In this document: positions 47,175 to 55,295 of the stretch, in pieces
Layout of the letters: each line of letters opens with the position of its first letter
Position numbering within the stretch: the stretch's first letter is position 1
From: Ga0074130 sp035565355
GTDB taxonomy: Bacteria > Pseudomonadota > Gammaproteobacteria > Burkholderiales > Rhodocyclaceae
Direction: 5' to 3'
NCBI GenBank assembly: GCA_035565355.1
Contig: DATMSM010000012.1
Coordinates: 1 to 64,000 of the forward strand
DNA length: 64,000 nucleotides
Notes under the pieces: generated by a model
What the model was told of the DNA's origin: nothing
Databases searched by the model: none
The model's input: only the letters and a program-made list of their open reading frames with translations
Position numbers and translations under genes: made by a program

Positions 47175-48293
47175 CTACTCGCCGGCCTTTATCTGGGCAC
47201 GCTGGCGGTGGAATTCAAGCTGCCAGGCGGCGAAAGTGCCAGCCTCAATGGCGGCGCGGATTTCGCGCATCAGTTCCTGGTAGTAAAACAGGTTGTGGAT
47301 GGTGTTGAGGCGGGCGCCAAGGATCTCGCCGATGCGGTGCAGATGGTGCAGGTAGGCGCGCGTGAAGTTGCGGCAGGTGTAGCAGCCGCAGCTTTCGTCC
47401 AGCGGGCGGGTGTCGGTCTTGTAGCTGGCGTTCTTGATCTTGACGTCGCCCCAGCGCGTAAACAGCCAGCCGTTGCGGGCGTTGCGCGTCGGCATCACGC
47501 AGTCGAACATGTCGATGCCGTGGCTGACCGAATACACAATGTCCTCCGGCGTGCCCACGCCCATCAGATAGTGCGGCTTGTTGGCCGGCAACTGCGGCGC
47601 GGTATGGGCGAGGATGCGCTCCATATCCTCCTTGGGCTCGCCCACCGAGAGGCCGCCGATAGCGAAGCCGTCGAAACCGATGTCGTTGAGCGCATTCAGT
47701 GATTCGTCGCGCAGATGCTCGTGCATGCCGCCCTGGACGATGCCGAACAGCGCGTTGGTGTTCTCCAGCCTGTCGTGCTCATCGCGCGAGCGGCGCGCCC
47801 AGCGCAAGCTGAGACGCATCGAGTCGGCGGCCTGCTTCTCGTCGGCCGGGTAGGGGGTGCATTCATCGAAGATCATGACGATGTCTGAGTTCAGCACCTT
47901 CTGGATCTGCATCGAATCCTCGGGGCGCATGAAGAGTCGGTCGCCGTTGATCGGCGACTGGAACTTCACGCCGTCCTCGGTGATCTTGCGCAGCTCGCCG
48001 AGCGAGAACACCTGGAAACCGCCCGAGTCGGTGAGGATGGGCTTGTCCCAGGCCATGAACTTGTGCAGGCCCTGATGGGCATTGATGATGTCCAGCCCCG
48101 GCCGCAGCCACAAGTGGAAGGTGTTGCCGAGCACGATCTGCGCGCCGATCTCTTCCAGCTCATTGGGGGCCATGGCCTTGACCGTGCCATAGGTGCCGAC
48201 CGGCATGAATACCGGTGTTTCCACGGTGCCGTGGGCCAGGGTCAGGCGACCGCGGCGGGCGGCGCCGTCGGTCTTGAGGAGTTCAAACTGCAT
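47175..48293 (-). CDS. tgt: tRNA-guanine transglycosylase
   Basis: A 372-residue enzyme exchanging G34 for preQ1 in tRNAs with GUN anticodons. The general-base Asp89 is in LTDSGGFQVFS and the nucleophile Asp264 in GIDMFDCVMPTRNARNG. Zinc ligands are Cys302, Cys304, Cys307 (SCGCYTCRN) and His333, the same numbering as in E. coli. Its start overlaps the queA stop by 11 bases, so the two queuosine genes are coupled. Confidence 0.97.
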   Translation of the reverse strand: MQFELLKTDGAARRGRLTLAHGTVETPVFMPVGTYGTVKAMAPNELEEIGAQIVLGNTFHLWLRPGLDIINAHQGLHKFMAWDKPILTDSGGFQVFSLGELRKITEDGVKFQSPINGDRLFMRPEDSMQIQKVLNSDIVMIFDECTPYPADEKQAADSMRLSLRWARRSRDEHDRLENTNALFGIVQGGMHEHLRDESLNALNDIGFDGFAIGGLSVGEPKEDMERILAHTAPQLPANKPHYLMGVGTPEDIVYSVSHGIDMFDCVMPTRNARNGWLFTRWGDVKIKNASYKTDTRPLDESCGCYTCRNFTRAYLHHLHRIGEILGARLNTIHNLFYYQELMREIRAAIEAGTFAAWQLEFHRQRAQIKAGE

Positions 48294-49338
48294 CTGGATT
48301 CCTTGTCAGCAGCATGGCGTCGCCATAGCTGAAAAAGCGGTAGCGCTGCTCAATGGCGTGCGCGTAGGCAGCACGTATTGTCTCACTGCCCGCAAAGGCT
48401 GATACCAGCATCAGTAGCGTGGATTTGGGCAGGTGGAAATTGGTCAGCAGGAGGTCCGCGACCTTGAACTTGAAGCCCGGCGTGATGAAGATATCGGTCT
48501 CGCCCGAGTCGGCCCTCAATTCGCCATGCTTGCGCGCCACCGATTCGAGCGTGCGCAACGTGGTCGTGCCGACCACCACAATGCGGCCGCCGGCAGCCTG
48601 AGTGCGTGCGATCGCATCTACGGTTGCTTGCGACAGGCTGTAGCGCTCGCTGTGCATCTTGTGCTCGGCGATATTGTGTACACGCACCGGCTGGAAGGTG
48701 CCGGCGCCCACATGCAGCGTCACATAGGCAACATCGATGCCCTTGTCTTTGAGCTGGCCGAGCAGCGCCTCGTCGAAATGCAGGCCGGCCGTAGGCGCCG
48801 CGACCGAGCCCTTGGCACGCGCGAACACCGTCTGATAGCGCGCCTCGTCGGCCGCGCCAGCGGCGTGTTCAATATAGGGTGGCAGCGGCAGGCGGCCGTG
48901 TGCTTCAAGCAGATCGACGGCATTACCGGCAAAGCGTAGGCGGTAGAACTCGCCGACGCGTTCGATCACTTCGACCTCCAGCGCGTCTTCGAGGCGGATG
49001 CGACTGCCCGGCTTGGGTGATTTGCTGGCGCGCACCTGGGCCAGCACATCGGTTTCAGCATCCGGGTCGGCGCTGTGGCCCGAGAGCGGCCGCTCAACCA
49101 GCACTTCGACCTGGCCGCCGCTGTCCTTCTGGCCGTACAGGCGGGCATGCAGCACGCGCGTATCGTTCATCACCAGCAGGTCGCCGGCGCGCAGCAGTTC
49201 GGGCAGATCGGTGATGCGAGCATTGCGCAGCGGCGCCTCCACAACCAGCAGGCGACTGGCCGAGCGCTCGGCCAGCGGCGTTTGGGCAATCAGCTCGGGC
49301 GGCAGGGGATAATCGAAATCGTCGAGTGTGAGAGACAT
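48283..49338 (-). CDS. queA: S-adenosylmethionine:tRNA ribosyltransferase-isomerase
   Basis: A 351-residue enzyme that transfers the ribosyl part of SAM to preQ1 in tRNA to give epoxyqueuosine. The start at 49,338 (MSLTLDDFDYPLPPELIAQTPL) is the family start; the frame runs open upstream into the tRNA gene. Key blocks are RLLVV, NDTRVLHARL, APTAGLHFDEALL, YVTLHVGAGTFQPVR and NFHLPKSTLLMLVSAFAG. It heads the leftward block with tgt, yajC, secD and secF. Confidence 0.97.
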   Translation of the reverse strand: MSLTLDDFDYPLPPELIAQTPLAERSASRLLVVEAPLRNARITDLPELLRAGDLLVMNDTRVLHARLYGQKDSGGQVEVLVERPLSGHSADPDAETDVLAQVRASKSPKPGSRIRLEDALEVEVIERVGEFYRLRFAGNAVDLLEAHGRLPLPPYIEHAAGAADEARYQTVFARAKGSVAAPTAGLHFDEALLGQLKDKGIDVAYVTLHVGAGTFQPVRVHNIAEHKMHSERYSLSQATVDAIARTQAAGGRIVVVGTTTLRTLESVARKHGELRADSGETDIFITPGFKFKVADLLLTNFHLPKSTLLMLVSAFAGSETIRAAYAHAIEQRYRFFSYGDAMLLTRNPDAV

Positions 49339-49433
49339 GGCAGGCGCTGCGGGAGTTGTGTGACGCGCCTGTTTCACGGATAATGCGCGCTCCTCCGCAA
49401 GGGCAGCTATTTTACTTGACCCTTGACTCTCAT

Positions 49434-49518
49434 GCCGGGATGGCGGAATCGGTAGACGCAGCGGATTCAAAATCCGCCGCCGCAAGGTGTCCGGGTTCGA
49501 GTCCCGGTCCCGGCACCA
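49434..49518 (+). tRNA. tRNA-Leu (anticodon CAA)
   Basis: An 85-base class II tRNA including encoded CCA. The acceptor stem is GCCGGGA (49,434-49,440) with TCCCGGC (49,508-49,514). The anticodon stem GCGGA/TCCGC encloses TTCAAAA, giving anticodon CAA at 49,468-49,470. The long variable arm and the T arm CCGGG-TTCGAGT-CCCGG (49,491-49,507) are intact. Its 3' end is the likely attachment site for the adjoining island. Confidence 0.97.
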
Positions 49519-49680
49519 TGAAAATTCCTAAGTAAATTAGCCGTTTAGGCGACGCTGGCGACAGACGCTGATCGCGCGGCGAATTTTTGCTGCAATTTTG
49601 CTGCAAATCGTTGCAGCAAAGCCCACGGTGTTTGTACCAGCCTAACTCTATACCTAGCTCCACGTTCATTAGGAGCAAGT
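49519..49680 (+). other. Probable attachment region with short direct and inverted repeats
   Basis: Between the tRNA end and the integrase remnant, TTTGCTGCAA occurs at 49,586-49,595 and again at 49,597-49,606 (period 11, one helical turn). Its reverse complement TTGCAGCAAA is at 49,611-49,620, making a perfect 10-bp stem with an ATCG loop. Such iterons are typical of integrase arm or excisionase binding sites. No coding sequence is seen here. Confidence 0.5.
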
Positions 49681-49896
49681 ATGGCGAGCATCACCCACCG
49701 CGGTCCCTACCAATGGCAGGCCATCGTCCGCGGTCGCGGCTTTCCAAGCCAAACCAAAACATTCGAAACCGAACAGGCAGCCCGCGCCTGGGCGGCTGAG
49801 AAAGAGGCGGAGCGAACCCTCCGCTTGACCGTCGACAACAGCGAGTTTTCCCGCGTAACGCTCGGTCAGCTACCCGAATTGGCCGACGCTGGATGA
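49681..49896 (+). pseudogene. Truncated site-specific tyrosine integrase (N-terminal fragment)
   Basis: Seventy-one residues matching the N-terminal arm-binding region of phage/island integrases: MASITHRGPYQWQAIVRGRGF, the QTKTFETEQAARAWAAEKEAE block and VTLGQLPEL, where the core-binding domain would begin. The frame then stops, and the catalytic domain (Arg-His-Arg-Tyr) is missing downstream in any frame. AGGAGCAAG precedes the ATG. Lying 162 bases from a tRNA-Leu 3' end, it is the remnant of the enzyme that inserted an element at this tRNA. Confidence 0.78.
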
Positions 49897-49939
49897 GGCT
49901 TTACAGAAGAAGTATGTCTCCATCTATGCCGATATTTCC

Positions 49940-50272
49940 ATGTCGGAACACCTGTTGCCTCATTGGAGTGAGCAACTGTGCAGGGACTTCATTGCCCAGC
50001 TGGGAAACTTGCTGGGCCTCGAACCAGGATCGCTAGGAAGGACTGAGTTAAACCGTGCCGTTGGATGTTCGGGATTCGGTCTGCGGCCCGAACAACGGGC
50101 AGCGCGCTGCCGTACGACCAAGCAAGCCAAATGCTGGGAGCATCACTATTCGGACTACGCCTGGAAGCAATCGATGCTGGCTGAGAAGATGCGACATGTG
50201 GGCGGAGAGGCTGCCGAGCGCGTCAAGCAGGAGCTGGCGATGCTGGAGTGGCAGTTCTGGGGAGTTGCCTGA
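49940..50272 (+). CDS. Unassigned open reading frame in island junction
   Basis: A possible 110-residue protein, MSEHLLPHWSEQLCRDFIAQ at the start and RVKQELAMLEWQFWGVA at the end. The same frame is open back to 49,859 without a start. No signal peptide, membrane helix or family motif was recognised. The composition looks protein-like at both ends, but the middle (Cys/Arg-rich) is poor, so it may be a decayed gene or a frameshifted one. It may belong to the same broken element as the integrase fragment. Confidence 0.3.
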   Translation: MSEHLLPHWSEQLCRDFIAQLGNLLGLEPGSLGRTELNRAVGCSGFGLRPEQRAARCRTTKQAKCWEHHYSDYAWKQSMLAEKMRHVGGEAAERVKQELAMLEWQFWGVA

Positions 50273-50455
50273 GCAGGCGTTTGCTGGATTCCCGAGTTTC
50301 TCGAAGAGGAACTATACGGAAACTCTGCTAACCACTTGGAGTTATCCGCGGGTGAGGATTCGATGCATTTAACAGACTGTTCAGTCGCGCCAGCGCATGC
50401 GGGTTCGGCCCATTTATTGCAAATTTGATACCGCTTGCACCCCTTCGTATTTCCG

Positions 50456-50477
50456 TATAACATGAGAATTATTCTCA
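50456..50477 (+). promoter_or_regulatory. Fur box and -10 element of the fecI-like gene
   Basis: TGAGAAT-T-ATTCTCA (50,463-50,477) is a perfect 7-1-7 palindrome of Fur type. TATAAC (50,456-50,461) lies immediately before it and could be the -10 element, so bound Fur-Fe would block transcription. A TTGCAC at 50,435 is a weak -35 candidate with short spacing. The first sigma-factor gene starts at 50,548. Confidence 0.8.
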
Positions 50478-50547
50478 TTAAGCCAAGCCCGCGATCTCTC
50501 GTCTGATTGCTAGCCAGGCCAAACGTACAGACATCAACGGAGCGGGC

Positions 50548-51060
50548 GTGAGTACGGAGACCATCGCTAAATCGGACAGCATCGGCGAGTTGTACAGTCG
50601 GCATCATGCTTGGCTGCACGGCTGGTTGCGCCAAAAGCTGGGGTGCACTCATCAAGCGGCTGACATCGCGCAGGACACTTTCGTCCGCGTCATGGCCGGT
50701 CGCCGGATGGATGCCGTGCGCGAGCCTAGGGGCTATCTGACCACGATTGCCAAGGGTTTGATGGTCGACCAATTCAGGCGTCAAGCCATCGAGGTCGCCT
50801 ATCTCGAAGCGCTGGCCGTGTTTCCCGAACCGGAAATGCTGTCGCTGGAAAGCCAGACCATCGTCGTCGAAACCTTGGTCGCGATCGACCGCATGCTGGA
50901 CGAGCTGGGCCCGCGCACGCGAGAAGTTTTTCTGCTCGCGCAGCTGGAGGGTTTGACTCAGGCCGAGATCGGCCATCGACTCCAGGTGTCGCTGCCGACC
51001 GTGCGCAAACACCTCGTGCGGGCCTATACCGAATGTCTTTTGCTGGTGGCCCATGGCTGA
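50548..51060 (+). CDS. FecI-type ECF sigma factor
   Basis: A 170-residue iron-responsive ECF sigma factor starting with GTG. Region 2 is SIGELYSRHHAWLHGWLRQKLGC with DIAQDTFVRVMA, then EPRGYLTTIAKGLMVDQFRR. Region 4 is LGPRTREVFLLAQLEGLTQAEIGHRLQVSLPTVRKHLVRA. It is followed, with an 8-base overlap, by a FecR regulator and then an STN-domain receptor. That is the complete fecIR-fecA cell-surface signalling unit: ligand binding outside should activate this sigma factor, which then transcribes the receptor gene. A Fur box precedes it. Confidence 0.92.
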   Translation: MSTETIAKSDSIGELYSRHHAWLHGWLRQKLGCTHQAADIAQDTFVRVMAGRRMDAVREPRGYLTTIAKGLMVDQFRRQAIEVAYLEALAVFPEPEMLSLESQTIVVETLVAIDRMLDELGPRTREVFLLAQLEGLTQAEIGHRLQVSLPTVRKHLVRAYTECLLLVAHG

Positions 51061-52051
51061 AGTGATTTCCCCGTTCGCGCGACGTCAGGGCGCAGAGTCC
51101 CGTCTCGATCGGCAGGTACTCGAAGCCGCTGCGGAGTGGCATGTCAGGACTAAGTACGAATCGGACGCCGATGCGGCCGGTTTGGATGCATGGCTCGAGG
51201 CTAGCGACCTGCATCGCACGGCCTGGTCGCTGGTGCAGCGGTTGGACCTGCATCTGGGCGGCTTGCCCACCATGCCGGCCATTTCCGCGCTGGCGGCCTC
51301 GGGGCAAATGCGCAAGCAGCGCCGCGCGGTGCTCAAGGGGGTGCTCCTGTTGGCCGGCAGCGCTTCGCTCGGTTGGACCGCGCACTCGTCGTCGTCATGG
51401 CAGATTGCCGCGGCCGGATACAGCACCCGCCCGGGCGAGCGGCGCAGTGTGCAGCTCGCCGACGGCGGCACGGTGGAGCTGAATACCGATACGGCGCTCG
51501 ATGTGGTGTACGACGCCGAACGCCGTCTGGTTCGCATGTACGAGGGCGAGGTGCTGATCCAGACCGCCGCCGATCGAGCCGTGCCGTCAGCCCGCCCCTT
51601 CTTTGTCCAGACGCCGCACGGCAGCATCCGAGCGCTCGGGACGCGTTTCAGCGTGCGGGTCGAGGATGGCCGAAGCAGCGTCGCCGTCCTTGAACATGCG
51701 GTCGAGGTCGTGCCGAAGAACGGCGGCCCAGCGGTCCGGATCGAGGCCGGCGAGCAGGTGTCGTTTTCGTCCATCGCGATCGACGCGCTGCATCCCGCGA
51801 ATCAAAATCAAGTGGCCTGGACGCGCGGCATGCTTGTCGCAGTGGAACAGCCGCTTGCCGATTTCCTCGCCGAGCTCTCGCGTTATCGCCGCGGACGGAT
51901 CGAGTGCGATCCGGCGGTGGCCGGACTGCTGGTGACCGGCGCCTACCGCATCGACGACACGGACCACGTGCTGGATAGTCTGACGCTTTCGCATCCGGTC
52001 AGCATCAGCCGCTTCACCCGCTTCTGGGTAAGCGTCGCTCCGCGCGCCTGA
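51053..52051 (+). CDS. FecR-type transmembrane anti-sigma/sigma regulator
   Basis: A 332-residue FecR protein. The cytoplasmic N-terminal DUF4880 domain is AAEWHVRTKYESDADAAGLDAWLEASDLHRTAW. One membrane helix follows near residues 97-115 (VLLLAGSASLGW), then the periplasmic FecR domain (RSVQLADGGTVELNTDTALDV, FFVQTPHGSIRALGTRFSVR) and the C-terminal signalling part (VTGAYRIDDTDHVLDSLT), which contacts the receptor's STN domain. It overlaps the sigma gene by 8 bases, so both are made together. It transmits receptor occupancy to the sigma factor. Confidence 0.92.
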   Translation: MAEVISPFARRQGAESRLDRQVLEAAAEWHVRTKYESDADAAGLDAWLEASDLHRTAWSLVQRLDLHLGGLPTMPAISALAASGQMRKQRRAVLKGVLLLAGSASLGWTAHSSSSWQIAAAGYSTRPGERRSVQLADGGTVELNTDTALDVVYDAERRLVRMYEGEVLIQTAADRAVPSARPFFVQTPHGSIRALGTRFSVRVEDGRSSVAVLEHAVEVVPKNGGPAVRIEAGEQVSFSSIAIDALHPANQNQVAWTRGMLVAVEQPLADFLAELSRYRRGRIECDPAVAGLLVTGAYRIDDTDHVLDSLTLSHPVSISRFTRFWVSVAPRA

Positions 52052-52066
52052 AAAAATTTTCAGGCG
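52045..52066 (+). promoter_or_regulatory. Perfect hairpin over the fecR stop codon
   Basis: CGCCTGAAAA-AA-TTTTCAGGCG spans the FecR stop (52,049-52,051), with a 10-bp arm on each side. It is followed only by ATTGTTTCC, so it is a poor intrinsic terminator. It may partly separate the regulators from the receptor gene or protect the mRNA end. Confidence 0.5.
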
Positions 52067-52159
52067 ATTGTTTCCATTTTGGCGAGTTCGTTCGGCAAGC
52101 AAATAGAGGGGTAGGTTGCAAGCGTCGATCTGCGCTTTGCCCGCCCCGGAAGACTCGCC

Positions 52160-54598
52160 ATGTCCCAGCCGAAACTCAACAAGCACCGCGGTATCGCCGG
52201 TCGCGCGCATCGTTTTTTGTTGCCGCGAATTGCGTTCCTGCGCCTGACGTTCTTGGGTGCATGCTTGTTGCCGCATGCGGCTTTGGCGCAGGCAGCGCAG
52301 ACGTACCGAGTTTCTCCCGGGCCCTTGGGTGCGGCACTGAGCGAGTTTGCGGCGACGGCCGGCGTTTCCCTTTCATCGGACAGCACATTGACGCAGGGCT
52401 TGAGCTCGACGGGGCTTAGCGGGCAGTACTCGGTCGAAGGGGGCTTCTCCAAGCTTCTCGCCGGCAGCGGCCTGGAGGCGGTCCAGCAGTCCAACGGGAC
52501 CTATATCCTGCGCCGCCCGCCCGCCGCTGCGAGCGTGCTGCCGGAAGTTCGTGTGATCGGCGATAGAGTGGCGGAAAGCGCGTGGGGTCCGGTGCGGGGC
52601 TATGTGGCGTCGCGCAGCGCGACGGGCACGAAAACCGACGCTTCGATCCTGGAAACGCCCCAGTCCGTTTCGGTCGTCACCGCAGACGAGCTGCAAGTGC
52701 GCGGCGTAAGCAACATCAAGGAGGCGGTCGGATATACGGCTGGCGTGACGCCGTCGGTGTCCTTCGATTTGCGCGAGGACTTGACGACTTTCCGCGGCTT
52801 TCCCTTCGACTGGGCGTCGTTCTATCTGGACGGTCTCGCGATGCCCTCGACCACATATGCCGTCAGCACCAGCGAGCCTTACGGCATGGAACGCATCGAA
52901 GTCCTGCGTGGCCCGGCTTCCATGCTGTACGGACAAAGCTCTTCCGGCGGCATTCTCAATATGGTCTCCAAGCGGCCTAGCGATGTCGCGGTCAGAGAGA
53001 TTCAATTGCAGGCCGGTTCGCACAGTCGACGCCAGTTCGCCTTCGATCTGGGTGGGGCGCAATCTGCGGACAGCGACTGGAACTATCGCGTGGTCGGGTT
53101 GGTGCGGCGGAGCGACACGGAGATCGATTTCGTCGAAGACAATCGCGTCTACGTTGCGCCCTCGCTGAGCTGGAAACCGTCCGCCGCGACGTCGCTGATC
53201 CTGCTGGCCAACTATATGTACGACGACCTCGGGCGCAGCGGCGGCACCTCGGCGTTTCTGCCGGCGTCGGGCATTTTGCTGCCCAATCCGAACGGCAAGA
53301 TCGGTCGCCATACCTACGGCGGCGAACCGGGGTTCGACTTCTACGAGAAAAGGCAGGTTTCGCTCGGCTACGAGTTCCGCCACGCTTTCGACGACACGTG
53401 GCAGTTCACGCAGAACGCGCGCTGGCGTACGGTGAACGTGGATTACCGGACTGCATATGGCCTGGGGCTGTCTCCGGCGGACCCTTCGCAACGTACTTTG
53501 CTGCGCGCCGCGTTCGGCTCGTTCGGCGAAACGCGGGCGCTCTCCGTCGATAATCAGCTCCAGGCCAAGTGGGAAAGCGGCGGCGTCCGGCATACGACGC
53601 TGTTTGGCATCGACTACCGCGACTTTTCCGTCGACGAGGTGCGCTATTTCGGACCTGGCGCACCGAGCATCGACATTTTCAATCCGGTCTATGGCGCGGA
53701 CTTCGCGCTGCCCGCGACGCCCGACACGAGTCAGTCGGTCAAGGTCAGGCAAGTTGGCTTTTACGTTCAGGATCAAGCCTTGTTCGCGCGGCATTGGCTG
53801 CTTACGCTGGGCGCGCGCAACGACGCCGCCAGGCACGACGTCGACGACCGCTTGGGCGCTTTCGACAATCGTCGGACCGAGCGCAAGACCACCGGTCGCG
53901 CCGGCCTGACTTACTTGTTCGACAACGGCCTGGCGCCCTATGTAAGCGTGGCGAGTTCCTTCACGCCGGTGCTGACGCCGAATTACTACGGCGAGCCTTT
54001 CAAGGCGCTGGTCGGGAAACAGTATGAAGCCGGCCTCAAGTATCAGCCGGCCGGCGGCCGAAGCTTGTATACGGCGGCCGTCTTCGAGTTGACGCAACGC
54101 AATGCGCTGACCGCCGATCCCGACCAGGCGAGCCGTCCCTTTGGCCAGGTTCAGACCGGCGAATACCGGTCTCGCGGAATCGAGCTGGAGGCGAAGGCGC
54201 AATTGACCCGATCGCTCAATCTGCTGGCGGCCTATACGCACCTGGACGCCGAGATCACCAAGAGCAACGACGGCAACGTCGGCGGTACGCCCAAGGGCAT
54301 TCCACGCAATACGGCGTCCGTGTGGGCGGATTACACCTTCCGCGGCGCGCTCCATGGTCTGGGTCTTGGCTTGGGCGCCCGCTACGTCGGCAAGCGCCCC
54401 AGCGACGATTCCGCAGCGGCCTACATGGTGCCGGCCTTCACTGTGTTGGATGCCGCCCTATCTTACGAGCTGGGTGATTGGCGGCTGGCGTTGAACGCCA
54501 GCAATCTGGCCGACAAGACGATTTACGACTGCTGGTATGCGCGCTGCTGGTACGGCGCGGGCCGGAGTCTGCGCGCGACCTTAACTTTGCGCTGGTAA
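52160..54598 (+). CDS. TonB-dependent siderophore receptor with signalling domain
   Basis: An 812-residue outer-membrane transducer. A long signal peptide ends near LLPHAALAQA. The STN signalling domain (about residues 48-110) is YRVSPGPLGAALSEFAATAGVSLS with GLSGQYSVEGGFSKLLAGSGL. A TonB-box-like segment LPEVRVIG follows. The plug then has ILETPQSVSVVTADEL and RGPASMLYGQSSSGGILNMVSKRP. A 22-strand barrel ends in LRATLTLRW. The STN domain and upstream fecIR show that it both imports a ferric siderophore and signals its presence. The siderophore is presumably that of the adjacent NRPS/PKS cluster, by proximity. Confidence 0.95.
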   Translation: MSQPKLNKHRGIAGRAHRFLLPRIAFLRLTFLGACLLPHAALAQAAQTYRVSPGPLGAALSEFAATAGVSLSSDSTLTQGLSSTGLSGQYSVEGGFSKLLAGSGLEAVQQSNGTYILRRPPAAASVLPEVRVIGDRVAESAWGPVRGYVASRSATGTKTDASILETPQSVSVVTADELQVRGVSNIKEAVGYTAGVTPSVSFDLREDLTTFRGFPFDWASFYLDGLAMPSTTYAVSTSEPYGMERIEVLRGPASMLYGQSSSGGILNMVSKRPSDVAVREIQLQAGSHSRRQFAFDLGGAQSADSDWNYRVVGLVRRSDTEIDFVEDNRVYVAPSLSWKPSAATSLILLANYMYDDLGRSGGTSAFLPASGILLPNPNGKIGRHTYGGEPGFDFYEKRQVSLGYEFRHAFDDTWQFTQNARWRTVNVDYRTAYGLGLSPADPSQRTLLRAAFGSFGETRALSVDNQLQAKWESGGVRHTTLFGIDYRDFSVDEVRYFGPGAPSIDIFNPVYGADFALPATPDTSQSVKVRQVGFYVQDQALFARHWLLTLGARNDAARHDVDDRLGAFDNRRTERKTTGRAGLTYLFDNGLAPYVSVASSFTPVLTPNYYGEPFKALVGKQYEAGLKYQPAGGRSLYTAAVFELTQRNALTADPDQASRPFGQVQTGEYRSRGIELEAKAQLTRSLNLLAAYTHLDAEITKSNDGNVGGTPKGIPRNTASVWADYTFRGALHGLGLGLGARYVGKRPSDDSAAAYMVPAFTVLDAALSYELGDWRLALNASNLADKTIYDCWYARCWYGAGRSLRATLTLRW

Positions 54599-54639
54599 CG
54601 AATCGGGCGGCTGGTTCGTGGCCGCTTTGAATCATTGTT

Positions 54640-54654
54640 TGAGTCTGATTCTCA
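54640..54654 (+). promoter_or_regulatory. Fur box upstream of the second sigma factor
   Basis: TGAGTCT-G-ATTCTCA fits the Fur 7-1-7 pattern: the right half ATTCTCA is identical to the box at 50,463, and the left half differs at two positions. It lies 44 bases before the ATG at 54,684, where a bound repressor would block initiation. Confidence 0.6.
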
Positions 54655-54683
54655 TATTCATGCTTGATATAGGCGGGGGCAAG

Positions 54684-55208
54684 ATGGTTGCGGCGAACGA
54701 GGCGAATGACTTGGGGGCGATGCTGGTCGAGCACCGGCATCAATTGAAACAGGCCGCTATGAAGATTCTCGGCAACGCGGAGCGCGCCGAGGACGTGGTG
54801 CAGGATGTTTACCTGAAGGTCATCGAAGCTGTAGGCGCCTCCGAGGTGAGGCAACCGCTGGCCTATCTGTTCCAGGCGGTTCGCAACCTGGCCATCGACC
54901 GGCATCGGCGTTTTTCCTTCGAGAACGGCCTGTTCGGCCTGGAAGAGGAAGGCGAACATGTGCCCGCCGGATTCGGCGAACCGGAGGCGAATGCGATCGG
55001 GCGGCAGCGCTTGGATATCGTCGTGCGTGCGCTGGAGGGGTTGCCAGAGCGGACGCGTCATGTCTTTGAGCTCCATCGCATCGGCGGGTATACGCAGCGC
55101 GAAGTCGCCGCCAAGCTGGAAATCTCGCCGTCTCTAGTCAATATCCTGATCCACGATGCAATGACGCAATGCATGGTTGCCCTCGAGGACAGCCACGAGG
55201 CCGCCTGA
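54684..55208 (+). CDS. Second ECF sigma factor (iron-starvation/siderophore type)
   Basis: A 174-residue ECF sigma factor. Region 2: LVEHRHQLKQAAMKILGNAERAEDVVQDVYLKVI and QPLAYLFQAVRNLAIDRHRR. Region 4: LEGLPERTRHVFELHRIGGYTQREVAAKLEISPSLVNILIHDAM. It differs clearly from the FecI-type factor at 50,548 and fits the PvdS/OrbS/MbaS role of switching on siderophore synthesis. In-frame ATGs at 54,618 and 54,660 exist, but 54,684 has a purine-rich GGGGGCAAG upstream and lies after the Fur box. A PvdS-type promoter motif is found before the biosynthetic operon at 55,599. Confidence 0.88.
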   Translation: MVAANEANDLGAMLVEHRHQLKQAAMKILGNAERAEDVVQDVYLKVIEAVGASEVRQPLAYLFQAVRNLAIDRHRRFSFENGLFGLEEEGEHVPAGFGEPEANAIGRQRLDIVVRALEGLPERTRHVFELHRIGGYTQREVAAKLEISPSLVNILIHDAMTQCMVALEDSHEAA

Positions 55209-55295
55209 GAATTCACTTCCATCAGTTAAAATGGGCTGCGGCCGAGAAAAACCCTACTTCCGACTAAACGGAAGTTGTCTTGGGTCGTCTAGTGG

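Noticed and set aside
49586..49620. CRISPR-like repeat array
   Set aside because: There are only three copies of a 10-mer, with 1 and 4 base spacers and one inverted; no CRISPR array or cas gene is seen anywhere in the window.
52110..52140. Possible ECF-type promoter CAAAT...CGTC before the receptor gene
   Set aside because: The spacing is 18 rather than 16 and the -35 is off consensus, so it was not listed as a feature, although the FecI-like factor needs some promoter in this gap.
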